DNA of 64,000 nucleotides, from positions 564,501 to 628,500 of the forward strand of contig NZ_CP090349.1 in assembly GCF_021398735.1 (NCBI RefSeq), written 5' to 3'. Of the stretch, positions 41,210 through 49,602 are shown piece after piece (the stretch's first letter is position 1; the number at the start of each line of letters is the position of its first letter). Below the pieces are notes generated by a model. It saw only the letters and a program-made list of their open reading frames with translations. It was not told where the DNA came from and ran no database searches. Source of the stretch: Methylobacterium oryzae. Its GTDB lineage: Bacteria > Pseudomonadota > Alphaproteobacteria > Rhizobiales > Beijerinckiaceae. A program made the translations under genes and the position numbers.

Positions 41210-42130
41210 CTACGGCGCCTTCAGCACCGCCCGGCAGGCGGCGGGCAGCGCCGCCATGGTCATGGCGGGCTTGGCCTTCGGCGGCGTCTTCGGGGGCTTC
41301 GGGTGGAGCACCGCGTCCGAGAACCAGTAGCTGAGGTCGTCGCAGCCGTCGCCCGGCGGCGGCGCGCCCTGGGGCTGGCAATCCTCCTGGCCGGCCGGGC
41401 AGGAAAGCCGGATATGGTAGTGGTAATTGTGCCCGTACATCGGGCGGACCTTGGACATCCAGCGGCTGCCCGCGGCGTCGCGGCAGAGGGCCTTCTTGAT
41501 CGCCGCGTTGACGAAGATGCGCTCCACCTCCGGCTGCTCGGCGGTGATCTTGATCAGCTGCAGGTGCGTGGGCGTCCAGACCTGGGGATCGATGTCGAGG
41601 CGGTCGCGGCGGACCATGTCGGTGGCCGAGGTCTCCTCGCGCTCCGCCCGGCTCATGCGGTGGTCGGGCATCGGCGTCAGCCAGACGTCGGCGTCGATGC
41701 CGATCTGGTGCGAGGCGTGGCCGGTGATCATCGGGCCGCCGCGGGGCTGGGCCATGTCGCCCACGAGGAGGCCGGGCCAGCCGACCCGGGCGGCCTTCTG
41801 CGACAGCCGCTCGATGAAGTCGACGAGGTAGGGCGTGCCCCACATCCGGTTGCGGGACGGGCGCATGACCTGCCAGTTCGGCCCGTCGAGCGGCAGCGCC
41901 TCGCCGCCGGCGAAGCAGCCCTTGGCGTAGAAGCCGTAGATGTGGGCCGGACCGGAGGACGCCTTGGTGACCCGCCCGAACAGCGCCTTGGCGGGCGTCG
42001 AGGGCGCGTCCGGATGCTCCAGGGGCGGCAGCGGCTTCGGATTGACGCTGCCGCGATCCTGGGCCTGCGCGGCGGCGGGCAGGAGCAGGGCGGCGAGCGC
42101 GAGGCTCTGGGCGAAACGCGGCATCGGCAT
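41210..42130 (-). CDS. mepA: Penicillin-insensitive murein endopeptidase
   Basis: This is a 306-residue periplasmic zinc endopeptidase that cleaves peptide cross-links in peptidoglycan. The signal peptide is short, with likely cleavage after AAAQAQ. The LAS-family zinc site reads GHASHQIGIDADVWL, and YGHNYHYHIRLSCP provides the third ligand region. PQVWTPTHLQLIKITAEQPEVERIFVN and KKALCRD are family-typical. ATG 42130 is my start; ATG 42124 is equally close. The C-terminal Pro/Lys tail is unusual. Confidence 0.93.
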   Translation of the reverse strand: MPMPRFAQSLALAALLLPAAAQAQDRGSVNPKPLPPLEHPDAPSTPAKALFGRVTKASSGPAHIYGFYAKGCFAGGEALPLDGPNWQVMRPSRNRMWGTPYLVDFIERLSQKAARVGWPGLLVGDMAQPRGGPMITGHASHQIGIDADVWLTPMPDHRMSRAEREETSATDMVRRDRLDIDPQVWTPTHLQLIKITAEQPEVERIFVNAAIKKALCRDAAGSRWMSKVRPMYGHNYHYHIRLSCPAGQEDCQPQGAPPPGDGCDDLSYWFSDAVLHPKPPKTPPKAKPAMTMAALPAACRAVLKAP

Positions 42131-42250
42131 GCGGGGGCTGTTCGTCCGGCTGGAGAGGGCGGGCGCGGGCGCCCGCCGGAACGTGGCCCAGGGGCGGGGC
42201 GTTTTTCGGGCAGACGGCGCGCGTCGCGCGGAAACGGTCGGGAGGCGGCG

Positions 42251-42667
42251 ATGACGGCCACGGGAACGGGAACGGACACCGGTCAGCCCGGCACGGCGAA
42301 CCCGGCCGGCCGGGAGCCCCGCCGCCTGATCGCCAGCGATCGGGTCATCGGGACGGATGTCCGCCGGCCCGACGGGACACGGGTCGGACGGATCGAGCGG
42401 CTGATGCTCGACAAGGTCTCGGGTCGGGTCGCCTACGCGGTGATGAGCTTCGGCGGGTTCCTGGGCCTCGGCGAGGACTTCTACACGCTGCCCTGGTCGG
42501 TGCTGCGGTTCGAGCCGCAGCAGGACGCCTACGTGGTCGACATCACCGAGGCGCAGCTGCGCGCCGCCCCGGCCCGCACCCCCGAGGGCACCGATCCGGC
42601 CGCTGACGGCGCCTGGGAGGAGCAGATCCACCGCTACTACGACGCGGCGCCCTACTGGGGCATCTAG
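42251..42667 (+). CDS. PRC-barrel domain protein
   Basis: This is a 138-residue cytoplasmic protein; ATG 42251 follows GGGAGGCGGCG. After a disordered Thr/Gly-rich N-terminus the PRC barrel runs about residues 27-100: LIASDRVIGTDVRRPDGTRVGRIERLMLDKVSGRVAYAVMSFG, then LGEDFYTLPWSVLRFE. It ends EEQIHRYYDAAPYWGI. PRC-barrel proteins of this size are common in alphaproteobacteria and of uncertain role; relatives occur in photosynthetic reaction centre H subunit and RimM. Confidence 0.88.
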   Translation: MTATGTGTDTGQPGTANPAGREPRRLIASDRVIGTDVRRPDGTRVGRIERLMLDKVSGRVAYAVMSFGGFLGLGEDFYTLPWSVLRFEPQQDAYVVDITEAQLRAAPARTPEGTDPAADGAWEEQIHRYYDAAPYWGI

Positions 42668-42692
42668 GCGGCGCCGGGACCGTCTGCGGGTC

Positions 42693-43319
42693 TCAGCGGA
42701 CGTGGCGGGTCACCGGCCCGCACCAGCCGGGCAGGTAGTCGGCGTCCTTGGACTTGGCCAGCGACATCGCCCGCTCCAGGGCCGAGGAGAAGTCGTTCTC
42801 GATCCGCTTCTCCTTGATGTTCCGCCGCAGGAAGTCGGCCCAGAGAAACTCGCTGAACGGCGTCGTGTCCTTCGCGAAGCCGCCGGCCCGGCGCAACTCG
42901 CCGGCGAGGCTGCGATAGGGGTCGTCCACCAGGGCGTCGACGGATTTCGGGATGTCGTCGAAGTGCTGGCGCACGCCGTCGGCGTCGTAGGGGTGGGTCC
43001 AGGATTTGTGGTCGCAGACCGTCCAGAACGCGTCTTTGTCGAGGTAGTGCAGGTCGGCCACCACGGTGACGAGCACGTTCTCGACGCCCTCCTCGTGCAG
43101 GGCGCGGGACAGGTGGTGGTGATCGATGATGTAGTGGCGCTTCTTCGGCCCGAGCAGCGTCGGGATCATGTGGGCGCCGAGGAATTCCTTCTTCTTCTCG
43201 CCGTCGTACTCCCGCCAGCGCCGCCGCTTCTCCGCCACTTCCCGGTAGCCCACGGTCATCTGCGTCGGGCGCAGCTCCGCGATCGGGATGGTCTTGAGCA
43301 GCGGCTCTCTACTGGCCAT
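42693..43319 (-). CDS. ParB-like nuclease-fold protein
   Basis: This is a 208-residue protein of the ParB/sulfiredoxin-like superfamily (ParBc_2 type). LLKTIPIAELRPTQMTVGYREVAEKRRRW opens the domain, and KKRHYIIDHHHLSRALHEEGVENVLV is the conserved box with the HHHL triad. The rest (PYDADGVRQHFDDIPKSVDALV, SEFLWADFLRRNIKEKRIENDF) is helical. It lacks the HTH needed for parS binding, so it is not a partition ParB despite the name often given to this family. Confidence 0.8.
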   Translation of the reverse strand: MASREPLLKTIPIAELRPTQMTVGYREVAEKRRRWREYDGEKKKEFLGAHMIPTLLGPKKRHYIIDHHHLSRALHEEGVENVLVTVVADLHYLDKDAFWTVCDHKSWTHPYDADGVRQHFDDIPKSVDALVDDPYRSLAGELRRAGGFAKDTTPFSEFLWADFLRRNIKEKRIENDFSSALERAMSLAKSKDADYLPGWCGPVTRHVR

Positions 43320-43401
43320 GGGGTCTCCTTCGTGCGTGGATTTGTCACGCGATCGTCAGACACCTATTCAGGATCGGGAGAGCGGCCAGGGCGCGCGGCG
43401 C

Positions 43402-43626
43402 TCACGTTTCCGGCATCGCGCGGACGGCCTCCAGCACGAACACGCGGATCGCCGAGGACAGGTTCTGGCCGTCGCGGCCGGCGTCGATGTGCCCGATGAG
43501 GGCCTGGACCGACTGGCCCCGCGCCTCCGCGATCGCCCGCAGGGCCGCCCAGAACGGGTCCTCCAGGGACACGCTGGTCCGGTGGCCGGCGATCATCACG
43601 GAGCGCTTGGTGATGCCCGGGCTCAT
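43402..43626 (-). CDS. Ribbon-helix-helix protein (RHH_4 family)
   Basis: This is a 74-residue small DNA-binding protein: SPGITKRSVMIAGHRTSVSLEDPFWAALRAIAEARGQSVQALIGHIDAG, where RTSVSLEDPFWAALRAIA is the ribbon and first helix. The end reads SSAIRVFVLEAVRAM. I chose ATG 43626; the frame is open upstream only through the repeat. It follows fumC and the DUF4169 gene on the same strand, an order known in related bacteria, but here a palindromic repeat separates it from them. Confidence 0.85.
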   Translation of the reverse strand: MSPGITKRSVMIAGHRTSVSLEDPFWAALRAIAEARGQSVQALIGHIDAGRDGQNLSSAIRVFVLEAVRAMPET

Positions 43627-43646
43627 GGCGAGGCGGCTGCGCGTCC

Positions 43647-43736
43647 CGTCCTCGCGAGCGGAGCGAAGCGATCCAGGGCAGCGCGACCCTGGTCGGCGTG
43701 GCGCGACTGGATCGCTTCGCTCCGCTCGCGAGGACG
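43647..43736. repeat. REP/BIME-like palindromic repeat, copy 7
   Basis: This is the most symmetrical copy: left arm CGTCCTCGCGAGCGGAGCGA then AGCGATCCAGGG, right arm CTGGATCGCTTCGCTCCGCT then CGCGAGGACG. The two arms are perfect inverse copies over more than 25 bases. It lies between two small genes of one apparent operon (DUF4169 and RHH_4). Confidence 0.95.
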
Positions 43737-43763
43737 GTGGGGCTGCTGCATCCGGATCTGCTC

Positions 43764-43961
43764 TCAGTCCGCCGGATCGGGCTCGCCCCGCTCCAGGCGG
43801 TGGCCCTCGTGCCGCTCGGTCTCCAGGGCCTTGCGGCGCTGCTGGAGGGTCCTGGCCTTCTTCGGCTGCCCGAAGGCGATCCGGTTGGCCTCGGCCTTCG
43901 TGTCGGCCTCGGCGCGGGCCTTCGCCTTGCGGACCTGACGCAGGTTGATGATCTCGGCCAT
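43764..43961 (-). CDS. DUF4169 small protein
   Basis: This encodes 65 residues: AEIINLRQVRKAKARAEADT, then KAEANRIAFGQPKK and ERHEGHRLERGE. This is the entire DUF4169 family pattern, a short Arg/Lys-rich helical protein of unknown function usually next to fumC in alphaproteobacteria, as here. ATG 43961 follows GGCGAT; the gene starts 62 bases downstream of the fumC stop. Confidence 0.88.
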   Translation of the reverse strand: MAEIINLRQVRKAKARAEADTKAEANRIAFGQPKKARTLQQRRKALETERHEGHRLERGEPDPAD

Positions 43962-44023
43962 GGATCGCCTCCCGGCAATGGCGGCCGGCGCAGGACACCC
44001 GCGCCGGCCAAATACCCAAGAAA

Positions 44024-45433
44024 CTAATCGGCGCTGGGGGCCAGCATGGTCTCCGGCCGGACCACGCGCTCGAACTCCGCCTCGGTCACGTAGCCGAGGC
44101 GCAGGGCTTCCTCCTTGAGGGTCGTGCCGTTCTTGTGCGCGGTCTTGGCGATCTCGGCGGCCTTGTCGTAGCCGATCGAGGGGGCGAGCGCGGTGACCAG
44201 CATGAGCGACCGGCTCATCAGGTCGGCGATCTTGTCCTCGTTGGCCTTGATGCCGACGACGCAGTTGTCGGTGAAGCTCACCGCCGCGTCGGCGAGCAGG
44301 CGGATCGACTGCAGCACCGCGTTGGCGATCACCGGCTTGAACACGTTGAGCTCGAAATTGCCCTGGGAGCCGGCGAAGCTCACCGTGGTGCCGTTGCCGA
44401 TCACCTGGGCGCAGACCATCGTCAGGGCCTCGCACTGGGTCGGGTTGACCTTGCCGGGCATGATCGACGAGCCGGGCTCGTTCTCGGGGAGCGACAGCTC
44501 GCCGAGGCCGGAGCGCGGGCCCGAGCCGAGGAAGCGGATGTCCTGGGCGATCTTGAACAGGCCGGCGGCGAGCGCCGAGAGGGCGCCCTGCGTGAATACC
44601 AGGGCGTCGTGGGTCGCGAGCGCCTCGAACTTGTTCTCGGCCGACGTGAAGGGTAGGCCGGTCAGCTCGGCGACCTTGGCGGCGAAGCGCTCGGCGAATT
44701 CCGGATGGGCGTTGAGGCCGGTGCCGACCGCCGTGCCGCCCTGGGCGAGCGCCAGCACCCCCGGCAGGGTCGCGGCGACCCGCGAGCCGCCGAGGGCGAC
44801 CTGCGCGACGTAGCCGGAGAATTCCTGGCCGAGGGAGACCGGCGTCGCGTCCTGCAGGTGGGTGCGCCCGATCTTGACGATCGCGTCGAAGGCCTTGGCC
44901 TTGGCGTCGAGGGCAGCGTGCAGGTGGGAGAGCGCCGGCAGCAGGCGACCCTGGATCTCGCGGGCCACCGCGATGTGCATGGCCGTCGGGAAGGTGTCGT
45001 TGGAGGACTGGCCGCGGTTGCAATGGTCGTTCGGGTGGACCGGCGACTTGCCGCCGCGCTGGCCGCCCAGGCGCTCGTTGGCGAGGCTGGCGATCACCTC
45101 GTTGGCGTTCATGTTCGACTGCGTGCCCGAGCCGGTCTGGTAGATGACGAGCGGGAACTCGTCGTCGTAGCGGCCCTCAACGACCTCGGCGGCCGAGGCC
45201 GCGATGGCGTCGGCGAGCTTCGGGTCGAGGGCGCCGAGATCCTTGTTCACCAGGGCGGCGGCCTGCTTCACGACGCCGAGTGCGTGGACGAGCGGCGCCG
45301 GCATCCGGTCGGTGCCGATCTTGAAGTTCTGGATCGAGCGCTGCGTCTGCGCGCCCCAGTAGCGATGCGCCGGGACCTCGATCGGACCGAAGGTGTCGGA
45401 CTCGGTGCGGGTGGCGGTCTCGGTGGGCGACAT
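44024..45433 (-). CDS. fumC: Fumarate hydratase, class II
   Basis: This is a 469-residue iron-free fumarase of the TCA cycle, converting fumarate to malate. It starts [29 protein letters not shown], the standard opening. Active-site motifs are [53 protein letters not shown] with the catalytic His, and [16 protein letters not shown] with the catalytic Ser. All are intact. It is divergent from the P450 gene. Confidence 0.98.
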   Translation of the reverse strand: MSPTETATRTESDTFGPIEVPAHRYWGAQTQRSIQNFKIGTDRMPAPLVHALGVVKQAAALVNKDLGALDPKLADAIAASAAEVVEGRYDDEFPLVIYQTGSGTQSNMNANEVIASLANERLGGQRGGKSPVHPNDHCNRGQSSNDTFPTAMHIAVAREIQGRLLPALSHLHAALDAKAKAFDAIVKIGRTHLQDATPVSLGQEFSGYVAQVALGGSRVAATLPGVLALAQGGTAVGTGLNAHPEFAERFAAKVAELTGLPFTSAENKFEALATHDALVFTQGALSALAAGLFKIAQDIRFLGSGPRSGLGELSLPENEPGSSIMPGKVNPTQCEALTMVCAQVIGNGTTVSFAGSQGNFELNVFKPVIANAVLQSIRLLADAAVSFTDNCVVGIKANEDKIADLMSRSLMLVTALAPSIGYDKAAEIAKTAHKNGTTLKEEALRLGYVTEAEFERVVRPETMLAPSAD

Positions 45434-45555
45434 CGTGGCCTCTACGTCTGGTGCAGTGCGGTGCCTACTTAAATGAGGCGCGGGTGAATCGCGATGCCGG
45501 TTTTCCCCGGCGCGCCGACAAGGGCGGGGCTCTGTTCCCGCCGGACAAGGAGCCG

Positions 45556-46950
45556 ATGAGCGCCACGATCGATCTCTCCGAACCGATGGCCGGCACCCGG
45601 TTCCGCCCCGTCGTGCCGCCGCCGCTGAAGGAGCCGCTCGGCCTGTTCGAGTTCCTGCGGGCGGCGCGCAAGAACCCGATCACCACCTGGATGGACGCGC
45701 ATTTCAAGCTGCCGGTCGTGGCGGCCGAGGGCGCGATGGGCCGGATCACCCTGGTGAGCGACCCGGCGCTGATCCGCTACCTGCTCATCGAGAACCCCGA
45801 CGGCTACCGCAAGGACGACCTCCAGCGCCGCGTGCTGGCCCCGGGGCTCGGCAACGGCCTGCTCAGTGCCGAGGGCGACGAGTGGCGGCTCCAGCGCCGG
45901 ACGCTGGCGCCGATCTTCAACGCCCGCACGGTCCAGGGCTTCTCCGACGCGATGAACGCCGCCGGGGCGCGGCTCGGCCGCCGCCTCGTCCGCCGCGACG
46001 GCAAGCGGGTCGACGTCGCCCTGGAGATGACCCGCGTCACCCTCGACGTGCTGGAGCGGACGATCTTCACGCAAGGTTTGCCGAGCGATCCCGACGCGCT
46101 GGGCCGCGCGATCACGCGCTTCCTCGAGGCCGTCGGGCCGATCGACCCCCTCGACGTGTTCGGCGTGCCCGATTTCGTGCCGCGGATCGGCCGGTTGCGG
46201 GCGCGGCCCGCGGGGCGCTTCTTCGCCGAGGTGGTCGACGAACTGATCGCACGGCGCAAGGCGCTGATGACGGGGGGCGAGGCGCCGCGGGACCTGCTGA
46301 CGCTGCTGCTCGCCGCGCAGGATCCCGAGACCGGCAACGGGCTCTCGGACCTCGCCGTGAAGGCCAACATCGTCACCTTCATCGCCGCCGGCCACGAGAC
46401 CACGGCCAACTCCCTGACCTGGGCGCTCTACTGCCTGTCGCAGGATCCCGCCGCGCAGGCGCGGGTCGAGGCCGAGGTCGACGCGGCCGGGCCGGGGGAT
46501 TTCGCCGTCGAGCGCCTGCCCTTCACCCGGGCGGTGATCGAGGAGGCGATGCGGCTGTTCCCGCCGGTCCCGTTCCTCAGCCGGCAGGCGGTCCGCGACG
46601 ACCGGCTCGGCCGGATCAAGGTGCCGCGGGGCTCGCTGGTGATGGTGGCGCCCTGGGTGCTCCACCGCCACCAGCTGCTCTGGGACGACCCGGAGGCCTT
46701 CGTGCCGGAGCGGTTCCTGCCCGAGAACCGGGACGCGATCCCGCGCTTCGCCTACCTGCCGTTCGGGGCGGGGCCGCGGGTCTGCATCGGCCAGAGCTTC
46801 TCGATCCAGGAGGCGGTGATCGTGCTGGCCCACGTGGTCCGGGCGGTGCGCTTCCGGCTGCCGGCGGATCACCCGCCGGTCACGCCGCTCCACCGGGTGA
46901 CGCTCCGGCCGGAGCACGGCTTGCGCATGGAGGCCGAGCGGCGAGCGTGA
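45556..46950 (+). CDS. Cytochrome P450
   Basis: This is a 464-residue soluble heme monooxygenase. The I-helix oxygen motif is [12 protein letters not shown], the K-helix ExxR is [17 protein letters not shown], and the heme-ligand loop is [16 protein letters not shown] with the axial Cys. The length and the LRRGS-lacking N-terminus with no membrane helix fit a bacterial class I enzyme needing separate ferredoxin partners; none is adjacent. ATG 45556 has AAGGAG upstream. It resembles CYP102/CYP4-like fatty-acid hydroxylase relatives; the substrate is unproven. Confidence 0.94.
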   Translation: MSATIDLSEPMAGTRFRPVVPPPLKEPLGLFEFLRAARKNPITTWMDAHFKLPVVAAEGAMGRITLVSDPALIRYLLIENPDGYRKDDLQRRVLAPGLGNGLLSAEGDEWRLQRRTLAPIFNARTVQGFSDAMNAAGARLGRRLVRRDGKRVDVALEMTRVTLDVLERTIFTQGLPSDPDALGRAITRFLEAVGPIDPLDVFGVPDFVPRIGRLRARPAGRFFAEVVDELIARRKALMTGGEAPRDLLTLLLAAQDPETGNGLSDLAVKANIVTFIAAGHETTANSLTWALYCLSQDPAAQARVEAEVDAAGPGDFAVERLPFTRAVIEEAMRLFPPVPFLSRQAVRDDRLGRIKVPRGSLVMVAPWVLHRHQLLWDDPEAFVPERFLPENRDAIPRFAYLPFGAGPRVCIGQSFSIQEAVIVLAHVVRAVRFRLPADHPPVTPLHRVTLRPEHGLRMEAERRA

Positions 46951-47035
46951 GCGGGTTGACGAGTTCCCCGTGCGTTCTCACATTGCCGGAACGGGTCAGC
47001 AGAGTCGCGCTGGCTGAGATCGGGCACGAACCGCG

Positions 47036-47314
47036 ATGGTCGACACCGTTGCGCCCGCGACGCTGGATTATGCCGAGCAGGTCGCCCGCGTCCTGCGGTC
47101 CAATGCGGAGACGGAAAAGTTCGTGGCCGAGCAGCGGAAGCTGATCGACGAGCAGACCAAGCTTCAGGCCGAGGCGGCGAAGCTGCACGCCGAGACGCTC
47201 AAGCTCGGTCGAGACCGTGTCCTGGCCCCGCTCTCCATCGGTTTTGCCGGCATGGCAGCAGCGGCCGCATTCTTCGGCGCGGGCGCCGCGTTCGTCAAAC
47301 TTATGAGCCCCTGA
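47036..47314 (+). CDS. Small coiled-coil protein with a C-terminal membrane helix
   Basis: This is a 92-residue protein. The N-terminal 60 residues form heptad-like repeats (EQVARVLRSNAETEKFVAEQ, RKLIDEQTKLQAEAAKLHAE). The last 30 are a hydrophobic helix (LSIGFAGMAAAAAFFGAGAA) and a short tail. I do not recognise the family. Its layout resembles the larger coiled-coil/TM protein at 55141, and both are probably tail-anchored. It lies alone between the P450 and sspB genes. Confidence 0.65.
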   Translation: MVDTVAPATLDYAEQVARVLRSNAETEKFVAEQRKLIDEQTKLQAEAAKLHAETLKLGRDRVLAPLSIGFAGMAAAAAFFGAGAAFVKLMSP

Positions 47315-47534
47315 TCGTCGATCTGGGGCACGACTGGCGCCGGCGCGGTCCGAAATGCCTGCCGCGACTGTGTGAAGCTCCCTGGGCGATCGTCTGGGCA
47401 ACGTTCGGTCGAGGCCTGCTATCGGGCATGCCCCGAGCTTCGATTTGAGCGCGTTCCCATCGCCTCGCCTCACCGCGCCTGAGCCTGACGGATCTCGCAG
47501 CTGAAGGTCGTGACCGAGTCGGCCAGGGGCGATC

Positions 47535-48161
47535 TCAGCTCTTCTTGCGGAAGGCGTCCAGGCTCACGACCTCGGCGCTGCCCTCCTCACCCTCCTTCTT
47601 GGCGGCGGGGCGGGGGGCCTTGTCGTCGGTCTTGCCGGCGTCCTTCTCGCCCGGGGCGGCGGGCGCGGGCAGCCCCTTCGGCGCGCCCGCGCCGATCGTC
47701 GCGAGACCGGCGCTCTTGGGCCGCACCTCGCCGGGTTCCGAGCCGGCGCCGCGGGGACCGGGCTTGGCCGGGGCGGCGTTGGCCTCCTCGGGGGTCTCGC
47801 CGGCCTCGCTGAGGTCGAACTTCAGGCCGAACTGCACGGAGGGGTCGAAGAAGCCCGACAGGGCGTCGAACGGCACCAGCAGGCGCTCCGGCACGCCCGA
47901 GAAGGACAGGCCGACCTCGAAGGCGTGCTCGGTGACGTTGAGGTCCCAGAACTGGTGCTGCAGGACGATCGTCATGTCCTGCGGGTACTTCTCGCGCAGG
48001 GCCTGCGACATCCGCACGCCGGGGGCCTCCGTCCGGAACGAGACGTAGAAATGATGCTCGCCCATCAGCCCCTCGCGGGCCGCGTCGGTCAGGACCTTGC
48101 GCACCACGCCGCGCAGGGCGTCCTGTACCAGGAGGTCGTAGCGGATCAGGTCGTCTGCCAT
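47535..48161 (-). CDS. sspB: ClpXP adaptor SspB, alphaproteobacterial type
   Basis: This is a 208-residue adaptor that binds ssrA tags and tethers substrates to ClpXP. The substrate-binding domain occupies about residues 1-115: DLIRYDLLVQDALRGVVRKVL, HHFYVSFRTEAPGVRMSQAL, QHQFWDLNVTEHAFEVGLSFSG, VPFDALSGFFDPSVQFGLKF. A Pro/Ala/Glu-rich flexible linker follows, and the C-terminus AEVVSLDAFRKKS is the short ClpX-binding tail with hydrophobic and basic residues. It starts about 45 bases downstream of the tmRNA gene, on the same strand. Confidence 0.95.
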   Translation of the reverse strand: MADDLIRYDLLVQDALRGVVRKVLTDAAREGLMGEHHFYVSFRTEAPGVRMSQALREKYPQDMTIVLQHQFWDLNVTEHAFEVGLSFSGVPERLLVPFDALSGFFDPSVQFGLKFDLSEAGETPEEANAAPAKPGPRGAGSEPGEVRPKSAGLATIGAGAPKGLPAPAAPGEKDAGKTDDKAPRPAAKKEGEEGSAEVVSLDAFRKKS

Positions 48162-48204
48162 CTGCGGTCGCGCTCTCGCCCGGTCTGCCCGGCGCCCCGC
48201 CGCG

Positions 48205-48545
48205 GATGGCCGGACCGAGGACTGAAGTGGAGGCTTCTGTTGCCAGGCGCCTCCGAACCCCGCCTATGCGGAGCTACCCGCTAGGACTTCAGGTCGATAT
48301 TGGGGACCGCTTACGCGGCCACCGCCACCGGAGCAAAGTTGTCGTTGGCAACTATTGCAAAGGCCCGATAACGGCGGAACCATGCCGAGCGAAAGCTCAA
48401 CCTTTACGCCCTCGTCGATCCTATTTCGCCCCCGCCGAAGCCCCGGTTCCGATCACGCCCCTTGCGGCAGCATGTCCTGGGCTCGGGTGGAGGCGCCGGG
48501 TACCGCCCCCGGGTCCGATAGGTTTATTGCGAAGAACGTTTATCG
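48205..48545 (-). ncRNA. ssrA: tmRNA, two-piece circularly permuted
   Basis: Reading the minus strand, the tag frame is GCC-AAC-GAC-AAC-TTT-GCT-CCG-GTG-GCG-GTG-GCC-GCG-TAA, i.e. [12 protein letters not shown], ending at 48311. The resume context UAGUU precedes it. The coding piece begins GGGGGCGAAAUAGGAUCGACG at 48433, a tRNA-like 5' end with its D-loop. The 3' acceptor strand CGCCUCC-ACC lies upstream in the gene (about 48486-48495) and pairs fully with GGGGGCG. This order, acceptor piece first, is the permuted two-piece design of alphaproteobacteria. The terminal A of CCA is not encoded. Outer limits are approximate. It rescues stalled ribosomes. Confidence 0.95.
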
Positions 48546-48724
48546 CCATAGCCGGCCTCGCGACCGGCTCCCGAGATATAGAGGGGATCGGTCCGGTTTT
48601 GAAGCCCGATCGTGTCGCGCCGCCGCCTCATTTGGAGCCTCCGGGGGAGGCTGTTGCCGGAAGTGCGCAGTCGCGCGCCGCCGTCCCCGGTGCGCGGGGC
48701 CCGCTCGAGCGCGCCTGGGGCGCG

Positions 48725-49456
48725 ATGTGGCGGCTCGGCGCCCTGGTCGCCCTCGTGGTCGTCTATCTCGGCGCGGCGAGCCTCCTGTCCCTCGCCACGG
48801 TGCGCGTCGGCTTCGACCTCTGGAGCGGGATCGACCCGTTCCTGCCCCCCGAGCGGCGCCCGTTCCTGGGCGCGGTGGAACTCGCCCACCGGGCCTTCGC
48901 GATCGACGCCCTGCGCCAGGTCTACCTCGCCGCCCTGGTGCTCGGCGGCGCGTGGTGGCACGACCGGGCCGGTTGGCGCCGCCGCCTCGCCCTCGACCGC
49001 GAGCGGCCGAACGGCATGCGGCCGGTCGCGCTGCTGGGCCTCCTGCTGGTCTGGCCGGTGCTGCACATCGCCTGGGTCACCGGCACGGCGGAGCTGTTCG
49101 GCGCGAGCTTCGGCCAGCACGTGCGGCTGTCGCCGTTCATGAGCCAGGCGGCGGTCGCGGCCTGGCTCGCCTATCTGGCGATCCTGGCGCCGGTGGCCGA
49201 GGAACTGCTGCTGCGCGGCGAGGCCTTCGCCCGCGCCCGGGCGGCCGTCGGACCCGCGGGGGCGATCCTGGTCACCGCGCTCATCTTCGCCGCCGCCCAC
49301 ATCTCGTCCTGGGGGCTCGCCCGGCCGGTCTCGCTGCTGCCCCTCGCCCTGGCGCTGGGCTGGCTGCGCTGGCGCACCGGCCGGCTCTGGCCCGGCATCG
49401 CCCTGCACGGCTGGTCGAACCTCGCCCTGGTGACCTACCTGCTCTGGCCGGTCTGA
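48725..49456 (+). CDS. CPBP-family intramembrane metalloprotease
   Basis: This is a 243-residue membrane protease of the CAAX-prenyl/bacteriocin-processing family. Motif 1 is [10 protein letters not shown] (Glu-Glu with Arg), motif 2 FAAAHISSW, and motif 3 HGWSNLALV; all catalytic residues are present. About six to eight helices. I start at ATG 48725. Upstream the frame is open through the tmRNA region but cannot be coding there. In bacteria such enzymes act in bacteriocin self-immunity or regulated proteolysis; the substrate is unknown. The stop is in a tandem repeat. Confidence 0.88.
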   Translation: MWRLGALVALVVVYLGAASLLSLATVRVGFDLWSGIDPFLPPERRPFLGAVELAHRAFAIDALRQVYLAALVLGGAWWHDRAGWRRRLALDRERPNGMRPVALLGLLLVWPVLHIAWVTGTAELFGASFGQHVRLSPFMSQAAVAAWLAYLAILAPVAEELLLRGEAFARARAAVGPAGAILVTALIFAAAHISSWGLARPVSLLPLALALGWLRWRTGRLWPGIALHGWSNLALVTYLLWPV

Positions 49457-49473
49457 GGGCTGGTCTGAGGGCC
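49450..49473 (+). repeat. 12-bp tandem duplication spanning a stop codon
   Basis: GGTCTGAGGGCT (49450-49461) is followed directly by GGTCTGAGGGCC (49462-49473). The CPBP gene stops at the TGA of the first unit, and the second TGA is in the same frame, twelve bases on, so the gene ends in a double stop. Confidence 0.92.
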
Positions 49474-49602
49474 TGTCCGAGGCCGGCCTGGCCGACAGGG
49501 CGCCGCGCGCAGGCCTGCGCCGGAGCGGCTCCCGCGCGACGGCGGTGGACATATGGCGGCGGCGCGCTTGCCGGCCGGCGCGCCGGCGCGCAGGAATGGG
49601 CG

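Noticed and set aside
42693..43319. Partition protein ParB that could act on the parS-like site
   Set aside because: It has the ParB/sulfiredoxin fold signature but no helix-turn-helix and no CTPase-like GERRxRA motif, so it is not expected to bind parS.
48206..48724. Coding sequence upstream of the CPBP protease ATG (open plus-strand frame)
   Set aside because: The region encodes the tmRNA on the other strand, and the plus-strand reading has no coding character.
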